Positions 1 through 8,875 are shown, numbered from the stretch's first letter. The stretch is DNA of 64,000 nt from Nocardiopsis metallicus (GCF_014201115.1 NZ_JACHDO010000001.1:5518001-5582000), one strand, 5' to 3'. The notes: a model not told the origin generated them from the sequence alone. Program-made: numbers and translations.

Positions 1-16
1 AGCAGGGGGTGGGACG

Positions 17-1279
17 GTGACCGAGCAGGCGAGCGCCCGGCGGGACGTCGGCGCGGGGGAGGGTTACCGTCTGGAGCCGGACGAGAGAGAGGGCGGCCGT
101 CTGGACGTGGACGCGCTCCTGGGCGACCCGCGGACCCGGATCGTCGTGTGCTGCGGGGCGGGCGGGGTCGGCAAGACCACCACCGCCGCGGCGCTGGGCC
201 TGAGGGCCGCCGAACGCGGCAGGCGGACCGTGGTGATCACCGTGGACCCGGCCCGGCGGCTGGCGCAGTCGATGGGGCTGGCGGAGCTGGACAACACCCC
301 GCGCCCGGTGCCGCTGCCCGGGACGGGCGAGCCGGGCGAGGGCAGCCTGCACGCCATGATGCTCGACATGAAGCGGACCTTCGACGAGGTGGTCAGGGAG
401 CACGCCGACCCCGAGCGGGCCCGGCAGATCCTGGCCAACCCCTTCTACCAGACCCTCTCCACGAGCTTCTCCGGCACGCAGGAGTACATGGCGATGGAGA
501 AGCTCGGGCAGCTGCGCCAGTCCGGCGAGTGGGACCTGATCGTGGTGGACACCCCGCCCAGCCGGTCAGCGCTGGACTTCCTCGACGCCCCCAAGCGGCT
601 CGGGCGGTTCCTGGACGGCAAGCTCATCCGCTTCCTGAGCACCCCCGCCACCGGAGCGTTCCGGCTGCTGGGGGCCGGGTTCAACGTGGTGAGCTCGGTG
701 GTGGGCAAGGTCGTCGGCGCCCAGTTCCTGAGCGACCTACGGGCCTTCGTCTCGGCCTTCGACACGGTGTTCGGCGGTTTCCAGGAGCGCGCCGAGCGCA
801 CCTACCGGCTGCTCCAGACACCCGGGACGGCGTTCGTGGTGGTGGCGGTCCCGGACACGGACGCGATGCGCGAGGCCTCCTATTTCATGGACCGGCTGGC
901 GAAGGAGTCCATGCCGCTGGCCGGGCTGGTGATCAACCGGACGCACCCGCTGCCGACCGGTCCCGGGGGACGTCTGGGCGCGGTCGAGGCGTCGGCCGCG
1001 GCGGGGGCCCTCGCGGAGGCGGGCACCCACCCGCTGGCGGAGGCGGCGCTGCGGCTGCACGCGGAGCGGGTACGCACACACGAACGCGAGGCACGGCTGC
1101 GGTCCCGGTTGCTGTCCGCGCACCCAGGGGTGCGGGTGACCGAGGTCGCGGCGCGGCCCGAGGACGTGCACGACCTGGCCGGGCTGCGCGGGGTGGGGTC
1201 CGCGCTCGCCGGGGGGCCTCAGGACCCGGTGGAGGGACCGGAGGGGACAGCGGCGGAGGAGACCCCGGACGCCCGCTGA
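17..1279 (+). CDS. ArsA/GET3-family ATPase (second of the actinobacterial pair)
   Basis: This is a cytosolic P-loop ATPase of the ArsA/GET3 (SIMIBI) class, 420 aa. The deviant Walker A motif GAGGVGKTT lies at about residues 47-55, a switch-like VDPARR at 76-81 and DTPPSRSALDF at about 178-188. It has one ATPase domain, so it should work as a dimer or with a partner. In mycobacteria and Streptomyces two such genes lie side by side next to a whiB-type gene and a penicillin-binding protein gene. Here wblA and a PBP gene follow, so the partner ATPase gene is probably just left of the window. The GTG start has GGGGG a few bases upstream. The arsenite-pump name given to such proteins is not supported: no ArsB gene is visible. 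Residues 1-30 and the last 25 look disordered. The family is sure, the physiological role is not. Confidence 0.9.
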   Translation: MTEQASARRDVGAGEGYRLEPDEREGGRLDVDALLGDPRTRIVVCCGAGGVGKTTTAAALGLRAAERGRRTVVITVDPARRLAQSMGLAELDNTPRPVPLPGTGEPGEGSLHAMMLDMKRTFDEVVREHADPERARQILANPFYQTLSTSFSGTQEYMAMEKLGQLRQSGEWDLIVVDTPPSRSALDFLDAPKRLGRFLDGKLIRFLSTPATGAFRLLGAGFNVVSSVVGKVVGAQFLSDLRAFVSAFDTVFGGFQERAERTYRLLQTPGTAFVVVAVPDTDAMREASYFMDRLAKESMPLAGLVINRTHPLPTGPGGRLGAVEASAAAGALAEAGTHPLAEAALRLHAERVRTHEREARLRSRLLSAHPGVRVTEVAARPEDVHDLAGLRGVGSALAGGPQDPVEGPEGTAAEETPDAR

Positions 1280-1325
1280 GTCCCGCCGGGCTCAGGTGGG
1301 CGCACCGGACTCAGCCGGGTTCAGC

Positions 1326-1342
1326 CGGGCCCTGGAGGCCCG
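1326..1342. terminator. Short hairpin between convergent genes
   Basis: A 6-bp stem (CGGGCC/GGCCCG) with a 5-nt loop lies in the 69-bp gap between the ArsA-like gene and the oppositely oriented wblA. It could end transcription from both sides. The stem is short and has no T-tract, so this is a weak call. Confidence 0.35.
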
Positions 1343-1348
1343 CCGGAC

Positions 1349-1666
1349 TCAGGCGAGCGCCTCCCCCAGGACGCGAACGAACCGGGACAGGTCGTCCGCG
1401 CCCTGTCCCCGCGCCCCTTTCAGCAGGGGTCCCCAGTCGGTGACCTCCGGGTGCTTGCGCAGCAGGGAGCGGCGCTCGCGTTCGGTCATGCCGCCCCAGA
1501 CCCCGAACTCGACCCGGTGGTCCAGCGCGTCCGCCAGGCACTCGGTGCGTACGGGACAGCCCTGGCAGAAGAGCTTGGCCCGGTTCTGCGCGGCCCCCTG
1601 GACGAACAGTGCGTCGGGATCGATTTGTCGGCACAGTGCCTTCGTCGTCCACTGGTTGGTCCACAT
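1349..1666 (-). CDS. wblA: WblA (WhiB-family iron-sulfur regulator)
   Basis: This is a WhiB-like protein that holds a 4Fe-4S cluster through four cysteines, seen here as C-x21-C-x2-C-x5-C, followed by the GVWGG turn and a basic tail. The core (FVQGAAQNRAK, CPVRTECLADAL) matches WblA of Streptomyces and WhiB4 of mycobacteria, which control development, antibiotic production and redox response. The neighbours agree: an ArsA-like gene on one side and a PASTA PBP on the other, as around SCO3579 and Rv3681c. I chose the ATG at 1666 because GGGAAG lies 8 nt upstream. The frame stays open to an ATG at 1744, which would add 26 residues unlike the family. It is transcribed divergently from the PBP gene. 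Confidence 0.92.
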   Translation of the reverse strand: MWTNQWTTKALCRQIDPDALFVQGAAQNRAKLFCQGCPVRTECLADALDHRVEFGVWGGMTERERRSLLRKHPEVTDWGPLLKGARGQGADDLSRFVRVLGEALA

Positions 1667-2088
1667 GTGGCCCACTTCCCAGACGTATGGTTGCGCTCGC
1701 GGTCCCAGGTGGTTGTTGTGCTCTGGTTGAGTGGAGGTGAACACGGTGGCCTCCCGCTACCGCGTGGGGTGCTACGTGCACGTGTTGTCACGACACCCCC
1801 GTATCTCGAAAGTACGGTTCGGATCGCCGCGCCAACAGAACCCACTCGACCCACTTTCCGTCCCATGGATATGGCCCGAGCGGGCCATTGCGCGACCGGC
1901 CCTCCCCTCCCCGAGCGGGGGAAGGGACACAGGCCGGACGAACCGGGCAGAGGCCGGTCAGCGTTAACCGTGGAAAGATGGTCCGGGGGCACGGCTCGCG
2001 CGTCGGCATGGGCGATTCAGCGCCAAAGCGCACCGTCCGTTACCGATCGCACCGCTTTTACGCGTTCGCGGTCACTTAGTCTGATGGG
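1667..2088. promoter_or_regulatory. Divergent wblA/PBP intergenic region
   Basis: About 420 bp without a credible gene separate wblA from the divergent PBP gene, so promoters for both must lie here. It holds a perfect 10-bp palindrome, ACGTGCACGT, at 1774-1783, and a C-rich/G-rich hairpin near 1905-1925. I could not assign a -35/-10 pair with confidence. WblA and WhiB proteins often control their own promoters, so the palindrome is a reasonable but unproven operator. Confidence 0.4.
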
Positions 2089-4500
2089 GTGGGTCAGGGG
2101 ACATTGCTTCAAAGAATCAGCCAGCTGGTGGTCGTCGGCGTGATCGCCGGCCTCCTCGTCGCCGCGCTCGCCCTCCCGGCGGTCGGCGGCATGGGGATCA
2201 CCGCCCGCAACGTCGCCAGCGGCTTCCTGGACATGCCCAGTCAACTGGAGACACCGCCGCCCCCGCAGCGGTCCACCATCTATGACCGCGAAGGCGGCGT
2301 GATCGCCGAGATCTTCGACCAGAACCGTGAGCTCGTCGACATCGACGACATCTCCCCGGTGATGATCGACGCGATCCTGGCGGTCGAGGACTCCCGCTTC
2401 TACGAGCACAGCGGCCTGGACGTGTCCGGCACGCTGCGCGCCGCCATCCGGACCGCGGGCGGCAACACCGAGGGGGCCTCCTCCATCACCCAGCAGTACG
2501 TGAAGAACGTCCAGATCGAGGCCGCCACCTCGCAGGAGGAACTGGACGAGGCACGCGAGGAGACGATCGCCCGCAAGATCCGGGAGCTGCGCTACGCGGT
2601 CGCCCTGGAACAGCGGATGTCCAAGGACGAGATCCTCGAGGGCTACCTCAATATCGCCTACTTCAGTGACGGCGCCTACGGCGTCGAGTCCGCCGCGCAG
2701 CACTTCTTCCAGGTGCCCGCGAGCGAGCTGGAGCTGCACCAGGCCGCGACCATCGCCGGCCTGGTCCGCTACCCGTACCTGTACAACCCGCGCTTCTTCC
2801 CCGAGCAGACCACCGATCGGCGCAACGTCGTCCTGGACCGCATGGTCGCCACCGAGGCCATCACCGAGGCGGAGGCCGAGGAGGCCAAGGCCGAGGAGAT
2901 GGACCTGGACCTGGACACCCCGCCCAACGGGTGCGTCCCCAGCGACCAGCCCTTCTTCTGCGACTACGTGGTGCAGGAGATCGAGCAGGACGAGCGCTTC
3001 GGCCCCAACGAGACCGAGCGGGCGCGCTGGCTGCGCACCGCGGGCCTGGAGATCCACACCACCCTGGACCCGCAGACGCAGGAGGCGGGTCAGAAGGCCG
3101 TGGACAAGTGGGTGCCGCGCAAGAACGACGCCCGCAAGGTGGCCGCCCAGGCGGTCATCGAGCCGGGCACCGGCCGCATCCTCGGCATGATGCAGAGCCG
3201 CAACTACGGACCCGACGAGAGCAAGCTCGGCGAGACGTCCATCAACTTCGTCACCGACGCGGACCGCGGCGGCAGCAGCGGCTTCCAGGCGGGGTCGACC
3301 TTCAAGGCGATCACCCTCGCCGCGGCGCTGGACAAGGGCATGCCCTTCAGCACCTCGTTCAACTCGCCGAGCACCACCACGGTGAGCGGGCAGGTCTCCT
3401 GCAACGGCGGTCGGCTCGAGTCGTGGACGCTGAGCAACGCCGGTGACAGCAACGCGGGCAACCACAACATGGTGTCCGGCACCAAGTCCTCCTCCAACAC
3501 CTACTTCGCCCAGCTCCAGGCGCGTGCCGGGCTGTGCGACACGATCAAGATGGCCGAGAAGCTCGGGCTGAAGCGTGCCGACGGCACCCTGTTCACCGAG
3601 AACGACAACACCCTCGCCAACAGCAGCTTCACCCTCGGCAGCGAGGAGGTCTCCCCGCTGCGGGTGGCCAACGCCTACGCGACCTTCGCCTCCGGCGGCG
3701 TGTACTGCGAGCCGCAGGCCATCACCCAGATCGAGGACCGCCAGGCGGGCACCACCATCGACATCGAGCCGCAGTGCGAGCGCGTGATCGACGAGGACGT
3801 CGCCGACGGCACCAGCTACCTGCTGGCGCAGACCTTCAACGGCGGCACCGCCTCCAGCCTGGGCATCGGCCGTCCGGCCGCGGGCAAGACCGGCACCACC
3901 GACGGTTCCGCGGCGGCCTGGTTCGCCGGGTTCACCCCGCAGATGGCCAGCAGCGTGTTCGTCGGGGACCCCCGCGGCCCCCAGCAGCACCCGCTGCGCA
4001 ACGTCCGGATCGGCGACCGCTACTTCGGGGTCGTGTACGGGGCGACGATCCCCGGCCCGATCTGGCAGGAGACCATGCGCGGCGCCCACGAGGGCCTGGA
4101 GACCGAGCAGTTGGCGTCCGCGCCGGGCAAGTTCGGCTCGACCTCCGAGCCCGCCCCGCCCCGCAACGACGATGACGACGATGACGAGGACGAGGCCAGC
4201 CCCGCCAGTGACGACGGCGGTGTGCCGAACGTCGTGGGTATGAGCGAGTCGGACGCCGTGTCCGCGCTGGAGGCCGCCGGTTACGTGGTGAACGTGTCCG
4301 GGACGACCGTCCGGTCGTCGGAGTCCGAGGGTTCGGTGGCCGCGGTCAACCCGAACCCGGGCACCCGGCTCCCCGAGGGGGCCACGGTCAACGTGTTCCT
4401 GAGCAGCGGCGGCGGCCGGGCCAGCACCGACGACGCTCCCGGCGGGGACTGGTACCCGGTGACCCCGGCGGGCCCGATCACCCGGGGGGACGGGGACTGA
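2089..4500 (+). CDS. ponA: Class A penicillin-binding protein with one PASTA domain
   Basis: A bifunctional murein synthase (glycosyltransferase plus DD-transpeptidase), 803 aa, anchored by one membrane segment at about 9-30. The GT51 domain shows EDSRFYEH (catalytic Glu at about 100) and the SSITQQYVKN motif. The transpeptidase has the acyl-serine motif STFK at about 403-406, an SSN motif near 465 and KTG at about 600-602. A run of Asp (about residues 684-692) leads into a single C-terminal PASTA domain (about 712-776), which binds peptidoglycan or lipid II. The layout equals PonA2 of Mycobacterium, also next to whiB4. The start is a GTG with no strong ribosome site. It is followed by a strong terminator, so it is probably a single-gene transcript. 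Confidence 0.93.
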   Translation: MGQGTLLQRISQLVVVGVIAGLLVAALALPAVGGMGITARNVASGFLDMPSQLETPPPPQRSTIYDREGGVIAEIFDQNRELVDIDDISPVMIDAILAVEDSRFYEHSGLDVSGTLRAAIRTAGGNTEGASSITQQYVKNVQIEAATSQEELDEAREETIARKIRELRYAVALEQRMSKDEILEGYLNIAYFSDGAYGVESAAQHFFQVPASELELHQAATIAGLVRYPYLYNPRFFPEQTTDRRNVVLDRMVATEAITEAEAEEAKAEEMDLDLDTPPNGCVPSDQPFFCDYVVQEIEQDERFGPNETERARWLRTAGLEIHTTLDPQTQEAGQKAVDKWVPRKNDARKVAAQAVIEPGTGRILGMMQSRNYGPDESKLGETSINFVTDADRGGSSGFQAGSTFKAITLAAALDKGMPFSTSFNSPSTTTVSGQVSCNGGRLESWTLSNAGDSNAGNHNMVSGTKSSSNTYFAQLQARAGLCDTIKMAEKLGLKRADGTLFTENDNTLANSSFTLGSEEVSPLRVANAYATFASGGVYCEPQAITQIEDRQAGTTIDIEPQCERVIDEDVADGTSYLLAQTFNGGTASSLGIGRPAAGKTGTTDGSAAAWFAGFTPQMASSVFVGDPRGPQQHPLRNVRIGDRYFGVVYGATIPGPIWQETMRGAHEGLETEQLASAPGKFGSTSEPAPPRNDDDDDDEDEASPASDDGGVPNVVGMSESDAVSALEAAGYVVNVSGTTVRSSESEGSVAAVNPNPGTRLPEGATVNVFLSSGGGRASTDDAPGGDWYPVTPAGPITRGDGD

Positions 4501-4554
4501 TCCCCTACAACCCTGAGGGACCGGCCCCGGTGAGGTAGCGCCGGAGAGCATACG

Positions 4555-4592
4555 GAAGGGGGCGGTGGTGACAGGTCACCACCGCCCCCTTC
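4555..4592. terminator. Strong bidirectional terminator
   Basis: A perfect 17-bp stem with a CAGG loop (left arm 4555-4571, right arm 4576-4592) lies between the convergent PBP and YqeY genes. The arms end in GAAGG/CCTTC, giving only a short T-tract, as is usual for intrinsic terminators in high-GC actinomycetes. Confidence 0.85.
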
Positions 4593-4710
4593 ACGTTGTG
4601 CCACGGCACCTCGGGAGGGCCCGGAAGGCCTGTTCGAGGGAGCCGCACGGGAGAAGCCGGGCCCGGAGGACCCGGAGGGCACCGGAGAGCCCTGGGAACC
4701 CCGGGAACCG

Positions 4711-5163
4711 CTACGCCAGCTGGCCCTTGACCTCGGCCGCCACGCGGGCGCCGTCGGCCCGTCCCGCGACCCGGGCGTTGACCACCTTCATGACCTTGCC
4801 CATCTCCTTCATCCCGGAGGCTCCGGTCTCACTGATCGCGGCGGCCACCAGCTGGGAGAGCTCGTCGTCGGTGAGGGGCTTGGGCAGGTAGTCCGAAAGG
4901 ACCTCGCTCTCGGCCCGCTCGTTGGCGGCGGCCTCGGGGCGGCCGCCCTTGTCGAAGGCCTCGGCGGCCTCGCGGCGCTTCTTGGCCTCTCGGATGAGGA
5001 GCTTGGTGACCTCGTCGTCGTCGAGGGACCGCTGGGACGAGCCCGCGGACTCCTCGGTGGCGATGGTGGTGAGCACCATGCGCAGGGTGGCGGTGCGGAC
5101 CTTGTCCTTCGCCTTCATGGCGGTGGTGAGGTCGGACTTGAGGCGGGCTTTGAGTTCGGACAT
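4711..5163 (-). CDS. GatB/YqeY domain protein
   Basis: A 150-aa soluble protein of the YqeY family, which resembles the tRNA-binding tail of the GatB subunit of Asp/Glu-tRNA amidotransferase. Family marks are the start MSELKARLKSDL, the TLRMVLTTI segment, a charged helix with KKRREAAEAFDKGGR, and the conserved YLPKPLTDDEL and MKEMGKVMK blocks. The length is normal for the family. The cellular role is unsettled; a part in tRNA-linked amidation has been proposed but no GatCAB gene is near. It converges on the PBP gene and is divergent from the metallophosphoesterase, an order also found in mycobacteria and Streptomyces. Confidence 0.92.
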   Translation of the reverse strand: MSELKARLKSDLTTAMKAKDKVRTATLRMVLTTIATEESAGSSQRSLDDDEVTKLLIREAKKRREAAEAFDKGGRPEAAANERAESEVLSDYLPKPLTDDELSQLVAAAISETGASGMKEMGKVMKVVNARVAGRADGARVAAEVKGQLA

Positions 5164-5262
5164 GGCTCGATCCTACGGCTGCCCGACCCGACCGGCCCAA
5201 CGGTTTGCGTACGGGGCGGCCCCGGCATCTGAGACGATCAGTCGACGACGAAGGAGGGCCGG

Positions 5263-6183
5263 ATGGGCGCCGACAACAGACCACTCCTGCGCCGGATCGG
5301 GCGCGCGGCCGCGATCACCGGCGCGGTCGGTGTGGCCGGGCTGGGGTACGCCTCGGTCATCGAACGAAACTGGTTCCGGCTGCGCCGGTACGAACTCCCC
5401 CTACTGCCCCCCGGCAGCCCGCGCCTGCGGATCCTACACCTGTCCGACGCTCACCTGACGCCCGGCCGGAAGATGCTCATCGACTGGATCCGGGGGCTGG
5501 AGGCCTATGAGCCGGACCTGGTGGTCAACACCGGCGACTCGCTGGCGCACCCGGAGGCGGTCGGGCCCTTCATGGACGCCCTGGGTCCGCTCCTGGACCG
5601 CCCGGGCGCGTTCGTGTACGGGTCCAACGACCTGTTCTCCCCGCAGCTGAAGAACCCGGCGCGCTACCTGTGGCGGACCAGCAAGACGGACTACAACAAG
5701 CGCCGGGTGCCGGACCTGCCCTGGCGCGAGCTGGGCGCGTCGATGTCGGCCTCGGGCTGGCTGGACCTGAACAACCACAAGGGTGCGCTGAAGGCCAACG
5801 GGCTGGACGTGGCCCTGGCCGGGGTACACGACTCGCACATCAAGCTGGACCGCTACGAGGACGTCGCGGGCCCGGCCGACCCGGCGGCCGACATCCGGCT
5901 GGGCGTGCTGCACTCGCCGGAACCCGCCAACCTGGACCGTTTCGAGGCCGACGGCTACCAGCTCCTGCTGGCCGGTCACACGCACGGCGGCCAGCTGTGC
6001 CTGCCGTTCTACGGGACGCTGGTCACCAACTGCGGGATCGACCGCAAGCGGGCCTGGGGGCTCAACGGGTACGGCGACGCGTGGCTGCACGTGTCCGGCG
6101 GCCTGGGCACGTCCCCGTACGCCCCGGTGCGCTTCTGCTGCCGCCCCGAGGCCTCGCTCCTGGACCTGGTCGCACCCTCCTGA
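5263..6183 (+). CDS. Membrane-anchored calcineurin-type metallophosphoesterase
   Basis: A 306-aa metallophosphoesterase of the YaeI/YkuE type. An N-terminal hydrophobic stretch (about 13-33) probably anchors it, with the catalytic domain outside or at the membrane face. Metal-binding motifs are in order: SDAHL at 61-65, TGDS at 90-93, GSND at 120-123 (in place of the usual GNHD), GVHDSH at 187-192 and AGHTHGG at 237-243. The GSND variant is also seen in mycobacterial relatives next to ponA2. Known family members hydrolyse UDP-diacylglucosamine or other phosphoesters; the substrate here is unknown. The ATG has AAGGAGGG-like bases upstream. It lies between the YqeY gene and tRNA-Pro. Confidence 0.9.
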   Translation: MGADNRPLLRRIGRAAAITGAVGVAGLGYASVIERNWFRLRRYELPLLPPGSPRLRILHLSDAHLTPGRKMLIDWIRGLEAYEPDLVVNTGDSLAHPEAVGPFMDALGPLLDRPGAFVYGSNDLFSPQLKNPARYLWRTSKTDYNKRRVPDLPWRELGASMSASGWLDLNNHKGALKANGLDVALAGVHDSHIKLDRYEDVAGPADPAADIRLGVLHSPEPANLDRFEADGYQLLLAGHTHGGQLCLPFYGTLVTNCGIDRKRAWGLNGYGDAWLHVSGGLGTSPYAPVRFCCRPEASLLDLVAPS

Positions 6184-6257
6184 ACTGCTGATTCCGCCCC
6201 GAAGATATTGACGTGCACAAGCACTCCCGGAGTCCGCTAGACTTGGGGACGTTGCTT

Positions 6258-6331
6258 CGGGGTGTAGCGCAGCTTGGCAGCGCGCTTCGTTCGGGACGAA
6301 GAGGTCGTGGGTTCAAATCCCGCCACCCCGA
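6258..6331 (+). tRNA. tRNA-Pro (anticodon CGG)
   Basis: A 74-nt cloverleaf: acceptor arms CGGGGTG (6258-6264) and CACCCCG (6324-6330) with discriminator A. The anticodon stem CTTCG/CGAAG closes the loop TTCGGGA, giving anticodon CGG, and the T arm carries GTTCAAATC. CCA is not encoded. A terminator follows 10 nt later. Confidence 0.97.
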
Positions 6332-6340
6332 CAGAGGCAG

Positions 6341-6374
6341 AAGGCCCGGTAAGGTTCACACCTTGCCGGGCCTT
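6341..6374 (+). terminator. Terminator after tRNA-Pro
   Basis: A 15-bp stem with one G-T pair and a TCAC loop (arms 6341-6355 and 6360-6374) lies directly after tRNA-Pro. It is well placed to end the tRNA transcript. Confidence 0.8.
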
Positions 6375-6419
6375 TGGCGTTGATGCGGCTCGTGCGTTGA
6401 CGCGAATCGGGAGATGCAG

Positions 6420-6866
6420 ATGACTCTTCCGATCATCGACGACGCGGACGCGGTCATCCCGCCACCCGCGCAGAGACTTCCCGAACTCCGGCAGGCTGTG
6501 GCGACGGTCGCGCCCTCCCCTCTGAGTGAGTTCTTCGAGGAGATACGGATCGCGTTCAGCCGAGCGGGTGAAGAGGACAGCGTCGCTGCGATCCGCGTGC
6601 TCTATCGCAAGTGGGCGGTCACGGTCGCCATCGAGCGCCGCCCCGCCACCGCCCACCAGCTACGCGAAGCCGAGCGAGCCGTCAATGACGAGGACCCCGT
6701 GTCCGCGGTAAGGCGATCCGAACCGCCGGAGAGATCGTGCGAGCCGCGCACCGGGAGGCCGGGTGTGTCTGAGCGGCACGGGAAACACGGCTTCGACGAC
6801 CTCCCCGGAGGCCTCCCGGAAGAAGTTCTCCCCGCCCTTGGCACGGCGGTCACCCCAGGTGGCTGA
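6420..6866 (+). CDS. Hypothetical protein, 3' end possibly frameshifted
   Basis: A small cytosolic protein I cannot name with certainty. Its first about 95 residues have good actinobacterial codon use and show PSPLSEFFEEIRIAFSRAG and VLYRKWAVTVAIER, reminiscent of small accessory proteins found near toxin or XRE genes in actinomycetes. The ATG at 6420 is preferred because GGGAG sits 6 nt upstream; an ATG at 6414 directly abuts it. After about 6700 the codon use worsens and the frame runs on to 6866, overlapping the next, opposite gene by 17 bp. Another frame from about 6700 to a stop at 6772 has the expected G/C third positions and reads GKAIRTAGEIVRAAHREAG. This suggests a one-base frameshift in the gene or in the sequence. 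The N-terminal part is likely real, the C-terminus doubtful. Confidence 0.6.
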   Translation: MTLPIIDDADAVIPPPAQRLPELRQAVATVAPSPLSEFFEEIRIAFSRAGEEDSVAAIRVLYRKWAVTVAIERRPATAHQLREAERAVNDEDPVSAVRRSEPPERSCEPRTGRPGVSERHGKHGFDDLPGGLPEEVLPALGTAVTPGG

Positions 6867-7575
6867 CGGCGCTTTCGGCGATGGAGATCAGGGTGTCCTC
6901 GTCATCGGTGAAGTCGGGGCGGCCGGGGTTCTCGTCCCAGGCCTCGCTGGCCCAGACGTCGATCAGCACACCGTCCGCCAGGACCAGCACCTCGGCTTTG
7001 CCGCGAAGGTCCTCGTAGCCCTCCCGGACGTGCGCCACCACCGCCTGTTCGCCGACGTCCAGTTCGCGTGACTCCTGGACCTCCACCGTCCAGTAGTCGT
7101 CCACCTCGCCTTCGGTCAGCTGCTCGAACCGCTCCTCGTACTCCCTCTCGACGTCCGACGCGCGCCGCTGGGGCTCGTTGTCGCTGTCCACGGGGAAGCG
7201 GTACCTGACGTTCAGGTTTCCCTGGGAACCGTCCGACCACTCGACGTGCCACACGCAGCGGGAGCTGCTCGGGGTCAGGTGCGCGCTCGCCAGCCTCGCG
7301 GAGACGGAGTTGAGTTGGGAGCCGTTCGGTACGGAGCAGGGGTCGGTGGGCAGACCCTCGAACTCGGGTCCCGCCACGGCGGCGCCGGGGGAGGAGACCA
7401 GCCAGAAACCCCCGGCGATCAGGGCGTAGACACCGGTCGTGGCCGCCAGGGTGATCCCGATGGTGCGTCCGGTACCGCCCCGGCGCGGAGACGGCGCCGG
7501 TCGGCCCTGGTGGGGATGGGATTGGGGCTGCTGCTGAGGTTGCTGCGGGAACTGCTGGGATGGGCCGTTGTACAC
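6850..7575 (-). CDS. PQ-rich single-pass membrane protein (tandem paralog 2)
   Basis: A predicted single-pass protein of about 241 aa. The cytoplasmic N-terminus is rich in Pro and Gln (QQFPQQPQQQPQ), followed by one membrane helix and an outer domain that begins with LPTDPC. That LPTDPC opening with a second Cys (SSSRCVWHVEW) resembles DUF3558-like extracytoplasmic domains of actinomycetes; I infer a disulfide. I chose the GTG at 7575 because AGGAG lies 6 nt upstream. An ATG at 7608 in the same frame lacks a ribosome site. The gene next upstream (7650-8594) has the same layout, so the pair arose by duplication and is probably one transcript. Function unknown. Confidence 0.75.
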   Translation of the reverse strand: MYNGPSQQFPQQPQQQPQSHPHQGRPAPSPRRGGTGRTIGITLAATTGVYALIAGGFWLVSSPGAAVAGPEFEGLPTDPCSVPNGSQLNSVSARLASAHLTPSSSRCVWHVEWSDGSQGNLNVRYRFPVDSDNEPQRRASDVEREYEERFEQLTEGEVDDYWTVEVQESRELDVGEQAVVAHVREGYEDLRGKAEVLVLADGVLIDVWASEAWDENPGRPDFTDDEDTLISIAESAVSHLG

Positions 7576-7649
7576 GGCGGTCTCCTGTTCTGGACGTCGT
7601 CCATGCACGTTTCAGGGGAAGTGGGGCCGAGGAGGAAGAGCGCTGTCCG

Positions 7650-8594
7650 TCATCCGAACAGGTCGACGGTGATGTCGCGGACCAGGTCCTCGGCCTCGTC
7701 CAGATCGATGGGTTCGATGCTCCAGACGCTCAGGCTGTAGCTGAGCTGACTGACGACCCGGCCCTCACGGACGATGACGTTGACGCGCTGGCTGCTGATT
7801 TCGTCATCCGAGTAGGAGATGTCGGCCAGGACGATCACGCTCTCGTCCCCGAAGTCGAGCTGCCGGTCCCGGCTGTCGAAGATCCTGATGGAGTCCGACT
7901 CGTACGAGAGCTCGGAGGCGTCCTCGACCATCAGCTCGTACAGGCTGTCGACGTCGCGGGGAACCTCGACCTCATCGTCCAGTTCCTCCGCGAAGTCGGC
8001 GTCGGCGCCGGACATCGGCACGGAACGGCTGTAGGAGAGGCTGGTGTCCTCGTGCTCCCCCAGGGTGACGACCCAGCTGCACCCGTTGTTGTAGGTGTCC
8101 GCCTGCCAGGAGGAGATCTCGCCGTCCATCCTGGAGAGCGTGACCTCGTCGACGCCCGCGCAGGGGTCGTCGGTCGGCAGGCCGCTGGCTGCGCCCACCC
8201 CGGTGGAGGAACCGTAGGAGGAGGCGAACGCCCAGGTGAGGGAGCCGAGCACGGCGAGGGTGAGACCGGCGGTGAGGGCGACGGTCAGCGCGGTCCGGGG
8301 GCGGCGCCCGGCGGTCGGGGGCTGTTGGCCGGGCGGCGTGCCGGGGTAGCCGGACTGCTGCGGGGGCGGGCCGTGCTGCTGCGGCGGCTGGTTCTGGAAC
8401 GGCGGCTGGGGCAGGCCCGGCTGCTGGGGTTGGGGCTGCTGGGGTTGGGGCTGCTGAGGCTGCCCCGAGTACTGGGGGCGCCCCGGCTGTTGGGGGTGCT
8501 GCTGGGGCTGGCCCGGCGGCTGCTGCGGAAACTGGTTCTGCTGCCCCTGGTGGCCGGAATGACCGGGTGGGGGCGGCGGGAAGGGCTGTCCCAT
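7650..8594 (-). CDS. PQ-rich single-pass membrane protein (tandem paralog 1)
   Basis: About 314 aa: a long cytoplasmic Pro/Gln/Gly-rich tail with repeats such as QPQQPQPQQP, one membrane helix (ALTVALTAGLTLAVLGSLTWAF) and an acidic outer domain starting LPTDDPC. A second cysteine follows in NNGCSWVV, matching the two-Cys plan of the downstream paralog. The frame is open upstream to 8765, but the ATG at 8594 begins the family-like MGQPFPPPPP sequence; its ribosome site (GGACGGA) is weak. The outer domain may sense or bind a ligand at the cell surface. That is a guess from the layout. No enzymatic motif is visible. Confidence 0.75.
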   Translation of the reverse strand: MGQPFPPPPPGHSGHQGQQNQFPQQPPGQPQQHPQQPGRPQYSGQPQQPQPQQPQPQQPGLPQPPFQNQPPQQHGPPPQQSGYPGTPPGQQPPTAGRRPRTALTVALTAGLTLAVLGSLTWAFASSYGSSTGVGAASGLPTDDPCAGVDEVTLSRMDGEISSWQADTYNNGCSWVVTLGEHEDTSLSYSRSVPMSGADADFAEELDDEVEVPRDVDSLYELMVEDASELSYESDSIRIFDSRDRQLDFGDESVIVLADISYSDDEISSQRVNVIVREGRVVSQLSYSLSVWSIEPIDLDEAEDLVRDITVDLFG

Positions 8595-8875
8595 ACGAGA
8601 GGGTCCGTCCAGGAGTAGTCGTGACCTGACCCCAGGCATGATCCCACGCGGCTGCCGGCAAACCGGGCAGCGGTCACCGTCGTACCGTTCACAGTCGATC
8701 GCGGCCGGATCCGGCCGCGAGAAGCCGTCCGGGGACCCGGCCCCCGGGCGGGACGCCCCGTGCACGGAGACGCCCCGGCCCGGCTGCGGGGCCGGACCGG
8801 GGCTGGTGTCACAACGCGCTGGCGCGGGGCGTCACGACGTACGGGAGGCTCCCTCCGAAGCCCTGGGCCCGGTCG

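Noticed and set aside
2017-4551. Very long open frame antisense to the PBP gene
   Set aside because: It is a mirror of G/C third positions; the product has no family and is a Val/Gly/His-rich artefact.
6208-6243. TTGACG and TAGACT as the tRNA-Pro promoter
   Set aside because: The spacing is 24 bp, too long for a normal sigma-70-type promoter.
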